Positions 19,458 to 29,091 are shown, counted from the stretch's first letter. The stretch: 64,000 nucleotides of DNA from Flavobacteriaceae bacterium S0862 (GCA_023015825.1 JALKAW010000004.1:1-64000), one strand, 5' to 3'. Numbers and translations are program-made. The notes: generated by a model not told the origin, from the sequence alone.

Positions 19458-19532
19458 CGGGGTGTAGCGTAGCCCGGTTATCGCGCCGCGTTTGGGACGC
19501 GGAGGTCGCAGGTTCGAATCCTGCCACCCCGA
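19458..19532 (+). tRNA. tRNA-Pro (anticodon TGG)
   Basis: 75 nt. Acceptor CGGGGTG pairs with CACCCCG, anticodon loop TTTGGGA between CCGCG/CGCGG arms, and the T-arm is GGTTCGAATCC. Located 21 nt after tRNA-Ser. Confidence 0.95.
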
Positions 19533-19542
19533 CAAATTAAAT

Positions 19543-19617
<75 letters not shown>

Positions 19618-19621
<4 letters not shown>

Positions 19622-19652
19622 TAACCTTCTGATTTACAGGGGGTTATTTTTG
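19618..19652 (+). terminator. Terminator after tRNA-Arg, at the island's left edge
   Basis: The stem AAAATAACC pairs with GGTTATTTT around a 15-base loop and is followed by T-rich sequence. It overlaps the end of the attachment repeat, so it is likely island-supplied. Confidence 0.7.
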
Positions 19653-19756
19653 TTTATAGTGGTTTCTATTACACCAGAGAACCAGATAAGTTGACTATTT
19701 TCTGACGCAAAACTTGCACAATACGACGCACACTTTGACCATAACACTTCTAATTT

Positions 19757-20266
19757 ATGGCAACTATTTAAACTACACTAGACACCAGAAGACCAAAATC
19801 TGATGGCAGATACAACATCGTTTACAAGATTAGACACCTTAAAAGTCTAGATTATTAACTTAGGAGTATCAATCTTAGAGCAATACTGGGATGGAGAGTA
19901 TTCTGAAATTAAAAAAAAGCACCCAAATGCTAAACTGCTAAAACTAAAACTGCTTAAAGATTACTTTAAAATTAAAAAAGCTATCCTTGCTCTTGATAAT
20001 GATTTTACTATTGAAAAGCTTAGAAATATCATTAAAGGAAATGCATCAAATAACTCAAAATCATTTAAAAGTATTGCACAAGAATTAATAGATCAGATGC
20101 TTGCAACTCATAATACCGGTAATGCTATTGTTTATAAAACTGCTATGAACAGATTTTTGACTTCTGTGTTAAGGATGTATTGTTTACCGAGATATATTAT
20201 AAACTACTAGAAAATTTCAGGCATTTTTTGTTGATTAGGGTAGTTTCAAAAAATCTAGAAAAATGA
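19757..20266 (+). pseudogene. Tyrosine recombinase (integrase) remnant, N-terminal half
   Basis: The ATG at 19757 opens MATI, then TAA at 19769 (ATTTAA where the family reads an Ile-Lys or similar), then TTLDTRRPKSDGRYNIVYKI in the same frame. A shift near 19845 leads into INLGVSILEQYWDGEYSEIK and a long helical region (to the TAG at 20208). A third segment in the first frame (VKDVLFTEIYYKLLENF) runs from 20168 to the TGA at 20264. The order matches the arm-type and SAM-like core-binding domains of Bacteroidota integrases. At least one stop and two frameshifts break it, and the catalytic domain is not found, so it is dead. It sits next to the tRNA attachment site as expected. The next 370 bases to 20635 show nothing I can support. 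Confidence 0.85.
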
Positions 20267-20635
20267 AATTTACGACATAGTTTTTCACAAGTTCTTCAAT
20301 TTTCCAAATAAAACATGACAAGTGCAGCTTAAATATCTATCAATACTTAGTCGCGTCCCTGAGCTTTATAATTAGCTCGGATGCTCCAGAGACAACATAT
20401 AAGATACACTACTTTTTTAGACATAGTATTATAAGTTGTTATGCTAATTTTAATTATGAGAGATAAAAGAGGTGACCTAGAAAACAACATATTTTATTAG
20501 TTTCTGGCGGGAATTGAAGTTTAAGGTACTTAGTATAATATAGCATTAGCATGCTTCTCTGGAGTAAATAAAAAAAATAGATTTAGAATTATTAGTAGTT
20601 AATTATTGTATTTTTAGAGAACCAACTAACATTCT

Positions 20636-21691
20636 ATGATTAAATTCTTCAGAAAAATACGCTACAACCTTATGGAAACAGGAAAAACGGGTAAATACTT
20701 TAAATATGCTATTGGTGAAATAATATTGGTTGTAATTGGAATTCTTATTGCCTTGGCCTTAAATAATTGGTATGAAAACGAGAAAAACGAGCAAGAAGCA
20801 AAATTAATACTCAAACAAATTCAGGAAGAATTATCAATAGATATTCTTGATGCGCAACGAATTAATAGAAGTTATTTATCCAGCGCTAGAGTCTCAAAAA
20901 AAATATTATTTGATTCCATTTCTGCTGAGGAATTTACTACAAATTATAGACTCTATTCTAGTTTAGATTTGAGATATGTCTCTTTTACAACCAATAAATC
21001 AGGATACAATAAATTATTGACTAAACTAGAAGTATTACCTGAAAAATTTAAACAGCTTATTCCTGATTTAAATTTTCTCTACGTGGAGGTACAAAATGAC
21101 ATCGATGATTTCAATACCAGATTAAAAAACAACACAGTAAGTCAGCGAAAATATAGAGATGAGAAATTCAAAGATTTATATGCCTGGGAGTCAGGCTTAA
21201 AGCTTGAGGGAGCAAAGATTCTCTTAGAGGATCCTTTTTATAAAAACAGTGTGCTCACTTCATTAATAGCTAAGCAACAACTTGCCAGATATGCAGGAGT
21301 ATATAAAGCAAAGGCTGTGGAGGTATATCATGCCATAGATTCTTTATTTATGCTGACAAGAGATAGCATCCCTGAACATCTAATCAGAACAGATTATTTT
21401 CGAAATCAGGAAGATGATTATTTAGGAGAGTACAAGAATGAAAAAAGTGGTGAAACAATAACTATTTCGCAAGATGCCGGAAAAATATCATTTATGTCTT
21501 TTTCTTATATCGATGATGATGATATAAGAAGATCAAGCCCCCAAATTCGTTTCTTGAAACATTATAGGCAAATATATTATCTCCCTGGAAGAGAGATGTG
21601 GTTTGAATTTAACAACGACGATCCTATACCTAAAATAAAGATTTTAACGCTTGATCCAGAAGATGAGTTATTTAACAAGATTCTTGAATGA
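20636..21691 (+). CDS. DUF6090-type membrane-anchored protein, copy 1 (long form)
   Basis: 351 residues. It opens with the basic MIKFFRKIRYNLME and GKTGKYFKYAIGE, followed by one membrane helix (about 30-48, IILVVIGILIALALNNW), as in DUF6090. Residues 50-245 are helical and charged and probably lie outside the cytoplasm. Residues about 255-351 (YLGEYKNEKSGETITI to the end) form an additional beta-rich tail that copies 2 and 3 lack. The function of the family is not known to me. It is the first of three paralogues in the island; 90 bases separate it from copy 2. The first 42 bases of this gene are nearly identical to those of copy 3, unlike the rest. Confidence 0.85.
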   Translation: MIKFFRKIRYNLMETGKTGKYFKYAIGEIILVVIGILIALALNNWYENEKNEQEAKLILKQIQEELSIDILDAQRINRSYLSSARVSKKILFDSISAEEFTTNYRLYSSLDLRYVSFTTNKSGYNKLLTKLEVLPEKFKQLIPDLNFLYVEVQNDIDDFNTRLKNNTVSQRKYRDEKFKDLYAWESGLKLEGAKILLEDPFYKNSVLTSLIAKQQLARYAGVYKAKAVEVYHAIDSLFMLTRDSIPEHLIRTDYFRNQEDDYLGEYKNEKSGETITISQDAGKISFMSFSYIDDDDIRRSSPQIRFLKHYRQIYYLPGREMWFEFNNDDPIPKIKILTLDPEDELFNKILE

Positions 21692-21781
21692 TTACAGGTC
21701 CTTTGAATGATAAAGAAATTGAGACACATCAATAAAATAACAACAGCACAGTAAAGTGTATTATAATAGCTAATTAAATAA

Positions 21782-22510
21782 ATGATTAAATTCTTTCGTA
21801 AAATACGCTATAACATTATGAGTGAGAATAAAACAGGAAAGTACTTTAAATATGCGATTGGGGAAATTTTACTTGTAATGGTTGGTATTTTACTAGCATT
21901 GCAAGTAAGTAATTGGAATGAGCAAAGGATTGCATCCGACAAAGAAAAGACCCTTCTATCAGAGCTGCATCAAGAGTTTGTAGAGAACAAAAGTCAGTTC
22001 GAGAGAGTTATAGCTGCTCATCAATTGTCTTTCGATACTTGCGATAAATGGATTGCTGAGTTTCCAATCGATCCAGAAACGATTAACTTGGATCGTCTTC
22101 CTCTTAGACCAGACGGATTACATAAAAGATGGACCTTCAACCCTTCTCAGGGCATCATCAATTCATTGGTAAGCACTTCTTCTTTTGAATTAATTTCTAA
22201 TCGTGAATTAAGGAAACTGTTGGTCTCCTGGAATGATGTTTTACTTGATTTCCAAGAAGACGAACTTAATTCTAAAAAATTTGTAATGGAGGTATTGAAT
22301 CCTTTTATGAATAAACATTTTCACTATACAGCGAATTACTCTGATCCTAGGTTAGATATTTCAATATTGGCGAGCACAGAATTTGAGAATCTGATTTGGC
22401 AACGAAAAGAACATCTTATTGATATCCTTGTTAGAGATAATGAATTTAGTAAAATCCAAAAGACCATCAATCGAATAATCGAACTTTCAGATCCAGAGAA
22501 ACCTTTATAG
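21782..22510 (+). CDS. DUF6090-type membrane-anchored protein, copy 2
   Basis: 242 residues. The N-terminal module MIKFFRKIRYNIMSENKTGK, then KYFKYAIGEILLVMVGILLALQVSNWNEQ, is shared with its neighbours: a basic amphipathic start and one membrane helix. The remaining 190 residues are helical with little resemblance to copies 1 and 3 beyond that module. Likely inner-membrane with the C-terminal part in the periplasm. No catalytic motif is visible. An inverted-repeat element (22537-22649) sits just after its stop. Role unknown. Confidence 0.83.
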   Translation: MIKFFRKIRYNIMSENKTGKYFKYAIGEILLVMVGILLALQVSNWNEQRIASDKEKTLLSELHQEFVENKSQFERVIAAHQLSFDTCDKWIAEFPIDPETINLDRLPLRPDGLHKRWTFNPSQGIINSLVSTSSFELISNRELRKLLVSWNDVLLDFQEDELNSKKFVMEVLNPFMNKHFHYTANYSDPRLDISILASTEFENLIWQRKEHLIDILVRDNEFSKIQKTINRIIELSDPEKPL

Positions 22511-22536
22511 AACAATTGAAATGAACGAGAGGCTAA

Positions 22537-22649
22537 GAACGTATAATTCATTGCGTCTGAAATTCCTTTCGGAATTTCCTCGCTACTGAACAATGGGTTT
22601 ATGTTTATTTACTAACTTAGTGCTTCACGCAACGAAACCATACACGAAC
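22537..22649. repeat. Terminal-inverted-repeat element, copy A (MITE-like)
   Basis: About 113 bp. The left end GAACGTATAATTCATTGCG is the imperfect reverse complement of the right end CGCAACGAAACCATACACGAAC. Inside is a hairpin GAAATTCCTTTCGGAATTTC. Copy B at 45897-46016 has the same ends, length and inner ATTCCT/TCG motif. No coding capacity. Confidence 0.65.
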
Positions 22650-22672
22650 ACCCTGTGTTTCATTATGACCAA

Positions 22673-23422
22673 ATGATAAAATTCTTCAGAAAAATACGCT
22701 ACAACCTTATGGAACAAAACAAAACAGGCAAATATTTTAAATATGCCTTAGGTGAAATCTTATTAGTAATGATAGGTATTTTATTGGCATTGCAGGTTAA
22801 TAATTGGAATGAAAACAGAAAACTTCAAACTAAATCACTTGATTATTTGTACCGTTTAAAAGTCGATCTTGATAATGTATCAGCTGGTGTAAGTAGCAGT
22901 TTATTAGCAGCGGAACGAAAATATCATCAAGCATTAGTAGCTTTAGAGGTTTTAGAAACTAAGAAATTACCATATACTAAATGTGAAGATTTTGAAAATC
23001 ATTTAAAACAATACTTTCAATTTGAATTCACTATTCAAAATACAACTGCGTATAATGAAATGCTGAGTTCTGGTGATTTAGGTTTAATTAAAAATGAGTG
23101 GATGAGAAATGCTTTTGCTGATTTATCTGATGAACGTGAGTTTATAATAGAAGTGAATAAAAGCAACCATAATGCTTATAAAAACAATATGGAATTGATT
23201 GAAAAACACGTCCGTTATCACGTTTTAAATATAGATACTGATTCAACAAAAATCGATGTTGTATATGATTTTGATGCTATGGCTAATGATAAGCTTTTTA
23301 TTAATCAAGTTTCAAATCAAGCCTATACATGGTACGATATTTTAAGGCTTTATAAACGTTATGAAAGAGATGTCAATATAATTAAAGACAGTGTCCGAAT
23401 AGAGCTTGATAATTTTAAATAA
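22673..23422 (+). CDS. DUF6090-type membrane-anchored protein, copy 3
   Basis: 249 residues from the ATG at 22673; the earlier ATG at 22655 adds six residues and lies in the end of the inverted-repeat element. It has the same MIKFFRKIRYNLMEQNKTGK, then KYFKYALGE start and membrane helix (about 30-48) as copies 1 and 2, then about 195 helical residues that differ from both. No enzyme motif is seen. The first 42 bases differ from copy 1 at one position within the coding opening. The family is widespread in flavobacteria as multi-copy sets; function unknown. Confidence 0.83.
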   Translation: MIKFFRKIRYNLMEQNKTGKYFKYALGEILLVMIGILLALQVNNWNENRKLQTKSLDYLYRLKVDLDNVSAGVSSSLLAAERKYHQALVALEVLETKKLPYTKCEDFENHLKQYFQFEFTIQNTTAYNEMLSSGDLGLIKNEWMRNAFADLSDEREFIIEVNKSNHNAYKNNMELIEKHVRYHVLNIDTDSTKIDVVYDFDAMANDKLFINQVSNQAYTWYDILRLYKRYERDVNIIKDSVRIELDNFK

Positions 23423-24049
<627 letters not shown>

Positions 24050-24053
<4 letters not shown>

Positions 24054-24084
24054 AGCCTTACTAAATTTTAGTAAGGCTTTTTTG
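24050..24084 (+). terminator. Probable original terminator of the tRNA operon
   Basis: The stem AAAAGCCTTACTAA pairs with TTAGTAAGGCTTTT and ends in a T-run, directly after the tRNA fragment. It is now 4.4 kb from the working tRNA-Arg. It also serves the converging gene at 24105. Confidence 0.8.
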
Positions 24085-24104
24085 TTTAAATAAGTTTCTA
24101 TTAT

Positions 24105-25166
24105 TTATTTGCCTCGAAGTCGTTTAATTATTTCTTTATTATACGATTTATCATTTTCAATAACTTCAAAAAAGCTTAGAAGATAATCCTTAGCATTTAC
24201 GAATTCTTTTTCATTTTCAAAAAGGTATTTATGATTGTCAATTGTTTGTATCATATCATTTTTTTTAGAAATATACTCTTGACGTACTTGTTCTATAAGT
24301 AAAGAATCTCTTTTAAAACCTCTATATACTCTTTGAGTAACTCTAGAAATACTTGATTTTTCACTTATTGTTTCGGACACTTGAGAATAACTAGTGTCAA
24401 CAAAGCCTGACATGTCAAAATCATATGGCACTGGATAAATTTCTTTATCTATATAAATTAATTTTGAGTTATGCTGTTGATAATTTGAAAAATCGGTATT
24501 ACCAATCAAATACTGAAAAAATGCAACACGGATAGAGTTTATCTCCTCTTGTGCTAATGGGTGAATAGAGCGATCTATAATTTTACCATCAAATTTTTCA
24601 GCAATTTTTTTATCATCTTCCTGTAAAAATCCTTTTATTTGATGAATTCTTTCTTTTTTTCCTTTTTGCTCGGTAAATTCTATATCAACTAAACGCGTTT
24701 TAAAAGAGTATGGCGATATTAATTGATATAATTTATAAGCTATATATTCCTTAATAACATTATCATTTCTATCCTTCTCCAGTAAACAAGGAACAATCAA
24801 TTTTAGTTTCTTATGCCCTTCAAATAGGGTGTTTTTATAATTCTTTTTTTTAATGCTAATTTTTACAGGTACAAAATAGCATTTTGCTCTCCTAAAGTTT
24901 CCTCTAGCTCGTAAATCAACAGTTAAAGATTGCCAAGTATTATTCTTATTTTTATATGATATTTCCGACTTTACATATGTACTATCATTTGTGTCATTTT
25001 TTAAAACTCTATTTGAATAATTAAGCTTTAGAGAAAGAATTTTTTGAACTAAAAACAAATCTGTTTCTTGTTTAGTACTATCAATATTTGAAGTATTCTG
25101 CGAAAAAATCTCTTGAAAGAATATAAAACTTATAATCAAGAAAACGTATGAAATTTGTTTTTTCAT
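24105..25166 (-). CDS. Exported protein with CotH-kinase-like pattern (tentative)
   Basis: 353 residues with a signal peptide (about 1-22, ending FSQ). The middle contains LRARGNFRRAKC, a KLKLIVPC stretch, then KEYIAYKLYQLISPYSFKTR, then YLIGNTDFSNYQQHN and PVPYDFDMSGFVD. This order (RGN, LxYxLY, IGNxD, DFD) recalls the CotH atypical kinases, and the DFD could be a metal-binding motif. Resemblance is by eye and could be superficial. It lies just outside the right edge of the island, convergent with the tRNA terminator, and divergent from the next gene by 45 bases. Substrate unknown. Confidence 0.7.
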   Translation of the reverse strand: MKKQISYVFLIISFIFFQEIFSQNTSNIDSTKQETDLFLVQKILSLKLNYSNRVLKNDTNDSTYVKSEISYKNKNNTWQSLTVDLRARGNFRRAKCYFVPVKISIKKKNYKNTLFEGHKKLKLIVPCLLEKDRNDNVIKEYIAYKLYQLISPYSFKTRLVDIEFTEQKGKKERIHQIKGFLQEDDKKIAEKFDGKIIDRSIHPLAQEEINSIRVAFFQYLIGNTDFSNYQQHNSKLIYIDKEIYPVPYDFDMSGFVDTSYSQVSETISEKSSISRVTQRVYRGFKRDSLLIEQVRQEYISKKNDMIQTIDNHKYLFENEKEFVNAKDYLLSFFEVIENDKSYNKEIIKRLRGK

Positions 25167-25211
25167 TATATTGTGTGTTGTTTAACAAATATAATATTTT
25201 AATAGGCATTC

Positions 25212-25952
25212 ATGAATCAATACACTACTGTTGTTAATCGCAGAACTTTAATTGCCTTAGTTATTTCTTTTGCAACCTTGTATGTTGCTTATAAATACAA
25301 TATAAACTATAACATAGACCTTACTTTAATAAGTATAGCAATTGTGTTTCCTTTGGTTTTTACTATTAGAAGTTCTTTTAGAAGAAGGGAAAAGGCTTTG
25401 GAACATTTAAGTCAGTTTAGAGCGGCAATAAAAACGGTAGATTACTTTTTTATGAGTTCACCAACTTTAACTGATGAAAAGAAACAAGAGATATCTAATA
25501 TTTTAATTGAAATTAGTGAAAAAACAATTTCTCATTTGAATGTAAGGGACAATTATAATACTAATGATTTAGATGATGAAGTAAATAAAGTGTACCTATT
25601 TATTATTGATAATGCCGAAGTAATCCCAAAAAGCTTAAAGGATAAAGTTATTAGATTTATGAACGATTTGCATGAATCTGTAGAAAATCTTCATGCTATT
25701 CACGCACATAGAACCCCAATTAGTTTAAAAGCGTATTGCTTAATATTTATCTATATTTTCCCATTTATCTATACACCAACAATTATTAATAGAATAGGAT
25801 TAGATACCACTATTTGGATTACCTATTTTGTAGTGATTTTAAGCGAGTTTATTCTAATATCTCTCTATAATATTCAAGATGATATGGAGTATCCATTTGA
25901 TGCTAAAGGACTAGATGATATTAATTTGAACAATTTTAAAATTAATAGATAA
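25212..25952 (+). CDS. Bestrophin-like integral membrane protein (tentative)
   Basis: 246 residues with two hydrophobic segments near the start (about 10-52), a long helical soluble part with RRREKALEHLSQFRAAIK, and two more membrane segments (about 172-220). The C-terminal DDMEYPFDAKGLDDINL matches the acidic PF motif that follows the channel in bestrophins and DUF4239 proteins. Bestrophins are pentameric anion or cation channels. The call rests on topology and this one motif, so it is moderate. No operon partner. Confidence 0.7.
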   Translation: MNQYTTVVNRRTLIALVISFATLYVAYKYNINYNIDLTLISIAIVFPLVFTIRSSFRRREKALEHLSQFRAAIKTVDYFFMSSPTLTDEKKQEISNILIEISEKTISHLNVRDNYNTNDLDDEVNKVYLFIIDNAEVIPKSLKDKVIRFMNDLHESVENLHAIHAHRTPISLKAYCLIFIYIFPFIYTPTIINRIGLDTTIWITYFVVILSEFILISLYNIQDDMEYPFDAKGLDDINLNNFKINR

Positions 25953-25964
25953 ATGACTTAATTA

Positions 25965-26618
25965 TTAAAGGTCTTTAATTTCATTAAACGAAATTTCTTT
26001 AAAATTTTCTATCAATTTATTAGCAGTTGAGTAATCTTGATTTTTGGAGTGTTTGCTTTTGTAGCCAATACAATAAATATTTGCAGAATTAGCGGCTTTA
26101 ATACCGTTAGTAGAATCTTCAATAACAATACATTTATTTCTATTATAACCTGAGGATTTTGCAGCATTAATGAAAATTTCGGGATGTGGTTTTGATGCTT
26201 TTAAATCCGCACCACTATGTTTCGCAGTAAAATACTTATCCAAATCAAACCTTGTGAATACATTGTTGATGGTCGGCATTGAAGCTGAAGATGCTAATAC
26301 TAGGGTTAAACCATTTTTATAGTAATCTTGAATAAGATCTTGAACCCCTTCAATAAGTGATAAATCAGCATCATTTTCAAAAATCCACTTAAAATATTGA
26401 CGCTTTAAATTCACTAATTCTTGAGGGTGATTTTTTAAATTGAAACTTTTGCATAAGGTTTTACAGATGCTAAAAGTGGATTGCCCAGTAAAAGATTCAT
26501 ATAATTTATTGCTCACATCAATACCAACTGTTTTGAACATTTCATTATAGGCCTTTCTATGTAATGGCTCAGAGTTAACTATTACGCCATCCATATCAAA
26601 TATTACCGCTTTTATCAC
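25965..26618 (-). CDS. HAD-superfamily hydrolase, beta-phosphoglucomutase type
   Basis: 217 residues from a GTG at 26618, giving (M)IKAVIFDMDGVIVNSEP, where homologues normally begin; an ATG at 26672 adds an 18-residue leader with no conserved feature. Motif I is FDMDGVIVNS (nucleophile and acid aspartates), motif II the serine in LASSAS, motif III lysine in KASKPHPEIF, motif IV VIEDSTNGIKAA. The helical cap after motif I is of the C1 type. Such enzymes act on phosphorylated sugars or small metabolites; the exact substrate cannot be read here. The gene is separated by 170 bases from the methyltransferase upstream. Confidence 0.88.
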   Translation of the reverse strand: MIKAVIFDMDGVIVNSEPLHRKAYNEMFKTVGIDVSNKLYESFTGQSTFSICKTLCKSFNLKNHPQELVNLKRQYFKWIFENDADLSLIEGVQDLIQDYYKNGLTLVLASSASMPTINNVFTRFDLDKYFTAKHSGADLKASKPHPEIFINAAKSSGYNRNKCIVIEDSTNGIKAANSANIYCIGYKSKHSKNQDYSTANKLIENFKEISFNEIKDL

Positions 26619-26792
26619 TATTCTTAGTTTTTCTGCGAATATATGTGTTTTTTGACGAATTATGAGAAGCAATCTACTTGGTGTTAACTGAAAAATTTAA
26701 CTTAACTGATTGACTAAAATGAGATAATTTAAATACTCAATTAAATTATCTTTCCTTAAATTGTTAGTAATAATTATTGTATGAATCCATTC

Positions 26793-27974
26793 TTATGCTT
26801 TTTCGCAGATAACTACTACTTTTTCATTATTAGCATTAGTAGTAAAAAATACATAAGTATCACCGCCATCTTTAATATTGAATTTTTTTCTTAGTTGACT
26901 TATTGATTCAGGAAAATTTCTAGCAGTAATATTTGCTTTAGAATTTCCCAAAGCTTTCTTAATTTCCTTTTTGTTGTAAGAGATTTGCTCATAAATTTTA
27001 AAAATCCTACCAGGAAAACCTATTAATTTGTTTGAAGTGTATAAATGAGAATGCTGATGTAATTTATATACGTTGAGTTTTTTGGCTATGGTTTTAAAAG
27101 CACCAGATTTTAATATTGCTGCATTTGGTTCATAAAGATAGGTTTGGGGTAATGAGAAATTAGCTTTTGCACTTGCTTCTGATGAATAAGTAAATTTAAA
27201 AGTTTCTTTTTTTCCATCTTTAATGTTAAGTGTGTTTATTGATATTTCACCTTCATATTCTTTGCATAACACAAAAAGTAATTCTTTCACATCATTGTTT
27301 ACAGCAACTATATGAATGTCTTTGGTATGTTTTAATTCTGATATTCCAATCGTTATATCAAGCATTGGTGATGCTTTTATTAGCACGTTGTTAGTGTGTT
27401 CAAAAAGTAAGTCTAGGTGCTTTGGGATGTCTGGCAGACAGTCTTTTAAATAGAATACCTTTCCTTTGCTGTCATGCCTTCTCGAAGGGTCAACATAAAT
27501 CCAATCGTGGTTTTGATTGGAGTTTTTTAAATACTCTATTCCATCAATATTTAGAGCCTTAACATTATCTATTCCAAATTGCTTAAAGTTATGTGAGACA
27601 ATTTCGGATAGATTTTTATCAATCTCGCAATGAATAACCTCTTTGAATGATTTCGAAAAACAAAAACAATCTACACCAAAACCACCTGTTAAGTCGATAA
27701 TGGAGTTGCCACTCATTAGCTTAGATTTATAATCTGCTGTGATTTCAGAGGATGTTTGCTCGATATTGAGCTTATTTGGATAGTAAATATTAGGTGTATA
27801 AAACCAAGTTGGAAGCTTTGCTTTACATCTTTTTTTTGCTTCAATTTGTTCTACAACCTCTTTTAGTTCAACATTTTCAAAAGAAGTTTTTTTTAGCAGT
27901 AACTCAGCTGTATTCGAATTAATATTATTATTTATAAATTCTTGAATTACAGTATTTAAAATGTGTTTATTCAA
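26793..27974 (-). CDS. THUMP-like class I SAM-dependent methyltransferase
   Basis: 393 residues. An N-terminal helical part precedes a Rossmann methyltransferase core with motif I SIIDLTGGFGVDCF (about 95), motif II VIHCEID and motif IV DWIYVDPSRRH, which resembles nucleic-acid base methylases (DPPxR class variant). The C-terminal 100 residues (ARNFPESISQLRKKFNIKDG) form the THUMP-like domain found in flavobacterial proteins of this type. Likely an RNA methyltransferase; the target base is unknown. Last gene of a minus-strand run, 7 bases after the AI-2E transporter gene. Confidence 0.85.
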   Translation of the reverse strand: MNKHILNTVIQEFINNNINSNTAELLLKKTSFENVELKEVVEQIEAKKRCKAKLPTWFYTPNIYYPNKLNIEQTSSEITADYKSKLMSGNSIIDLTGGFGVDCFCFSKSFKEVIHCEIDKNLSEIVSHNFKQFGIDNVKALNIDGIEYLKNSNQNHDWIYVDPSRRHDSKGKVFYLKDCLPDIPKHLDLLFEHTNNVLIKASPMLDITIGISELKHTKDIHIVAVNNDVKELLFVLCKEYEGEISINTLNIKDGKKETFKFTYSSEASAKANFSLPQTYLYEPNAAILKSGAFKTIAKKLNVYKLHQHSHLYTSNKLIGFPGRIFKIYEQISYNKKEIKKALGNSKANITARNFPESISQLRKKFNIKDGGDTYVFFTTNANNEKVVVICEKA

Positions 27975-27981
27975 ATGAATA

Positions 27982-29070
27982 CTACAAATCTTTAGTAAGT
28001 TGTTTTACAATCTTATTATCAGCTAAAAACTCTTTTAAAATCACTTTAAGAGCTGTGTAAGTTGGAATAGCGACAATCATACCAACTACTCCAAATAAAA
28101 TACCAGCAATAATAATCACCAGAAAGATTTCTAAAGGATGTGCCTTTGTAGCTGTCGAAAATATTTTAGGTTGACTAAAGAAATTATCTACCAATTGTCC
28201 AATAATAAAACCAATCATCACATAGGAAGTTTTTGGTAAAATAACCTCACTAAAACTAGAGCCCATAAAACTAGACATTGTTAGTGTTAGCATTAAAACA
28301 CCACCAATCATAGGACCAACATAAGGGATTAAGTTTAATAACGCACATAAAAAGGCTATTACTACAGCGTTTTTTACTCCAAATATGAGTAGCACTATGG
28401 TGTAGATAACAAATAGAATAAGTATTTGAAATATCAAGCCAACAAAATAACGAGACAATAGCGTTTTAATTTTTTCAAATGATTTTTTAGACCTAGATTC
28501 TTTATTGTCTGGAACAAACACTAAAATTCCTTGCTCTAGTAACTGGCTATCTTTTAGCAAGAAAAATGCAATAAAAATCACAGAAAACAACCCAACGCTA
28601 AAACTGCCAAAACCACTTACTACTGAGTTTAAAAAATTTGGAATGATAGAATAATCCAGTTTTGATAGTAAATTAGATTCTTTTAATGAACGCTCAACTT
28701 CATAACTATTAACGCCAAAGTAATCGGTTAATTGGAAGTATAAATCTTCAATATTTCCTTGTAATTGATCAATATTTAATAGCGATAAATTATGACTTTG
28801 TTCCACTACTAACGGTATAAACATGCGCACCAGACCAACTAACAATGCTATTAAAAGCACCATAGTGGTGACAACTGCAAACGTGTTTTTAAACTTGAGT
28901 TTTGATTTTAAAAAACGCACAATAGGCAAACCAATCAATGAAATAACTGCTGCTATAGCTATGTAAACAATTACCGCTTGTATTTTATATAAAAAATAAA
29001 ACAATAAAGCGACACCAACAATAATTGCCAAAGCCCTCAAAATACCGTTTGCAATAATTTTAGAATTCAT
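27982..29070 (-). CDS. AI-2E/PerM-family transporter
   Basis: 362 residues with about seven to eight membrane segments. The family pattern is clear: FFLLKD at about 167-175, LIPYVGPMIGGV in the second half, and KAHPLEIFLVIIIAGILFGVVG near the C-terminus. A soluble amphipathic region lies between residues 85 and 150. Family members export autoinducer-2 or act in Na+/H+ exchange; the substrate here cannot be deduced. It lies 21 bases after the TrmH-like gene and 7 bases before the methyltransferase gene, so probably one operon. Confidence 0.88.
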   Translation of the reverse strand: MNSKIIANGILRALAIIVGVALLFYFLYKIQAVIVYIAIAAVISLIGLPIVRFLKSKLKFKNTFAVVTTMVLLIALLVGLVRMFIPLVVEQSHNLSLLNIDQLQGNIEDLYFQLTDYFGVNSYEVERSLKESNLLSKLDYSIIPNFLNSVVSGFGSFSVGLFSVIFIAFFLLKDSQLLEQGILVFVPDNKESRSKKSFEKIKTLLSRYFVGLIFQILILFVIYTIVLLIFGVKNAVVIAFLCALLNLIPYVGPMIGGVLMLTLTMSSFMGSSFSEVILPKTSYVMIGFIIGQLVDNFFSQPKIFSTATKAHPLEIFLVIIIAGILFGVVGMIVAIPTYTALKVILKEFLADNKIVKQLTKDL

Positions 29071-29091
29071 TTAGTAAATATATAAAAGAGT

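Noticed and set aside
19222-19540. Open frames on both strands across the tRNA-Ser/Pro genes, including one reading MAGFEPATSASQTRR
   Set aside because: These frames are antisense or sense translations of the tRNA genes and of their spacers. The MAGFEPATS pattern is the usual false protein produced by reading tRNA T-arms.
20401-20462. HYFFRHSIISCYANFNYER as the HxxR box of the lost integrase catalytic domain
   Set aside because: Spacing is HxxxR rather than HxxR, no neighbouring arginine, lysine or tyrosine motif is found, and the frame ends at once. It may be chance.
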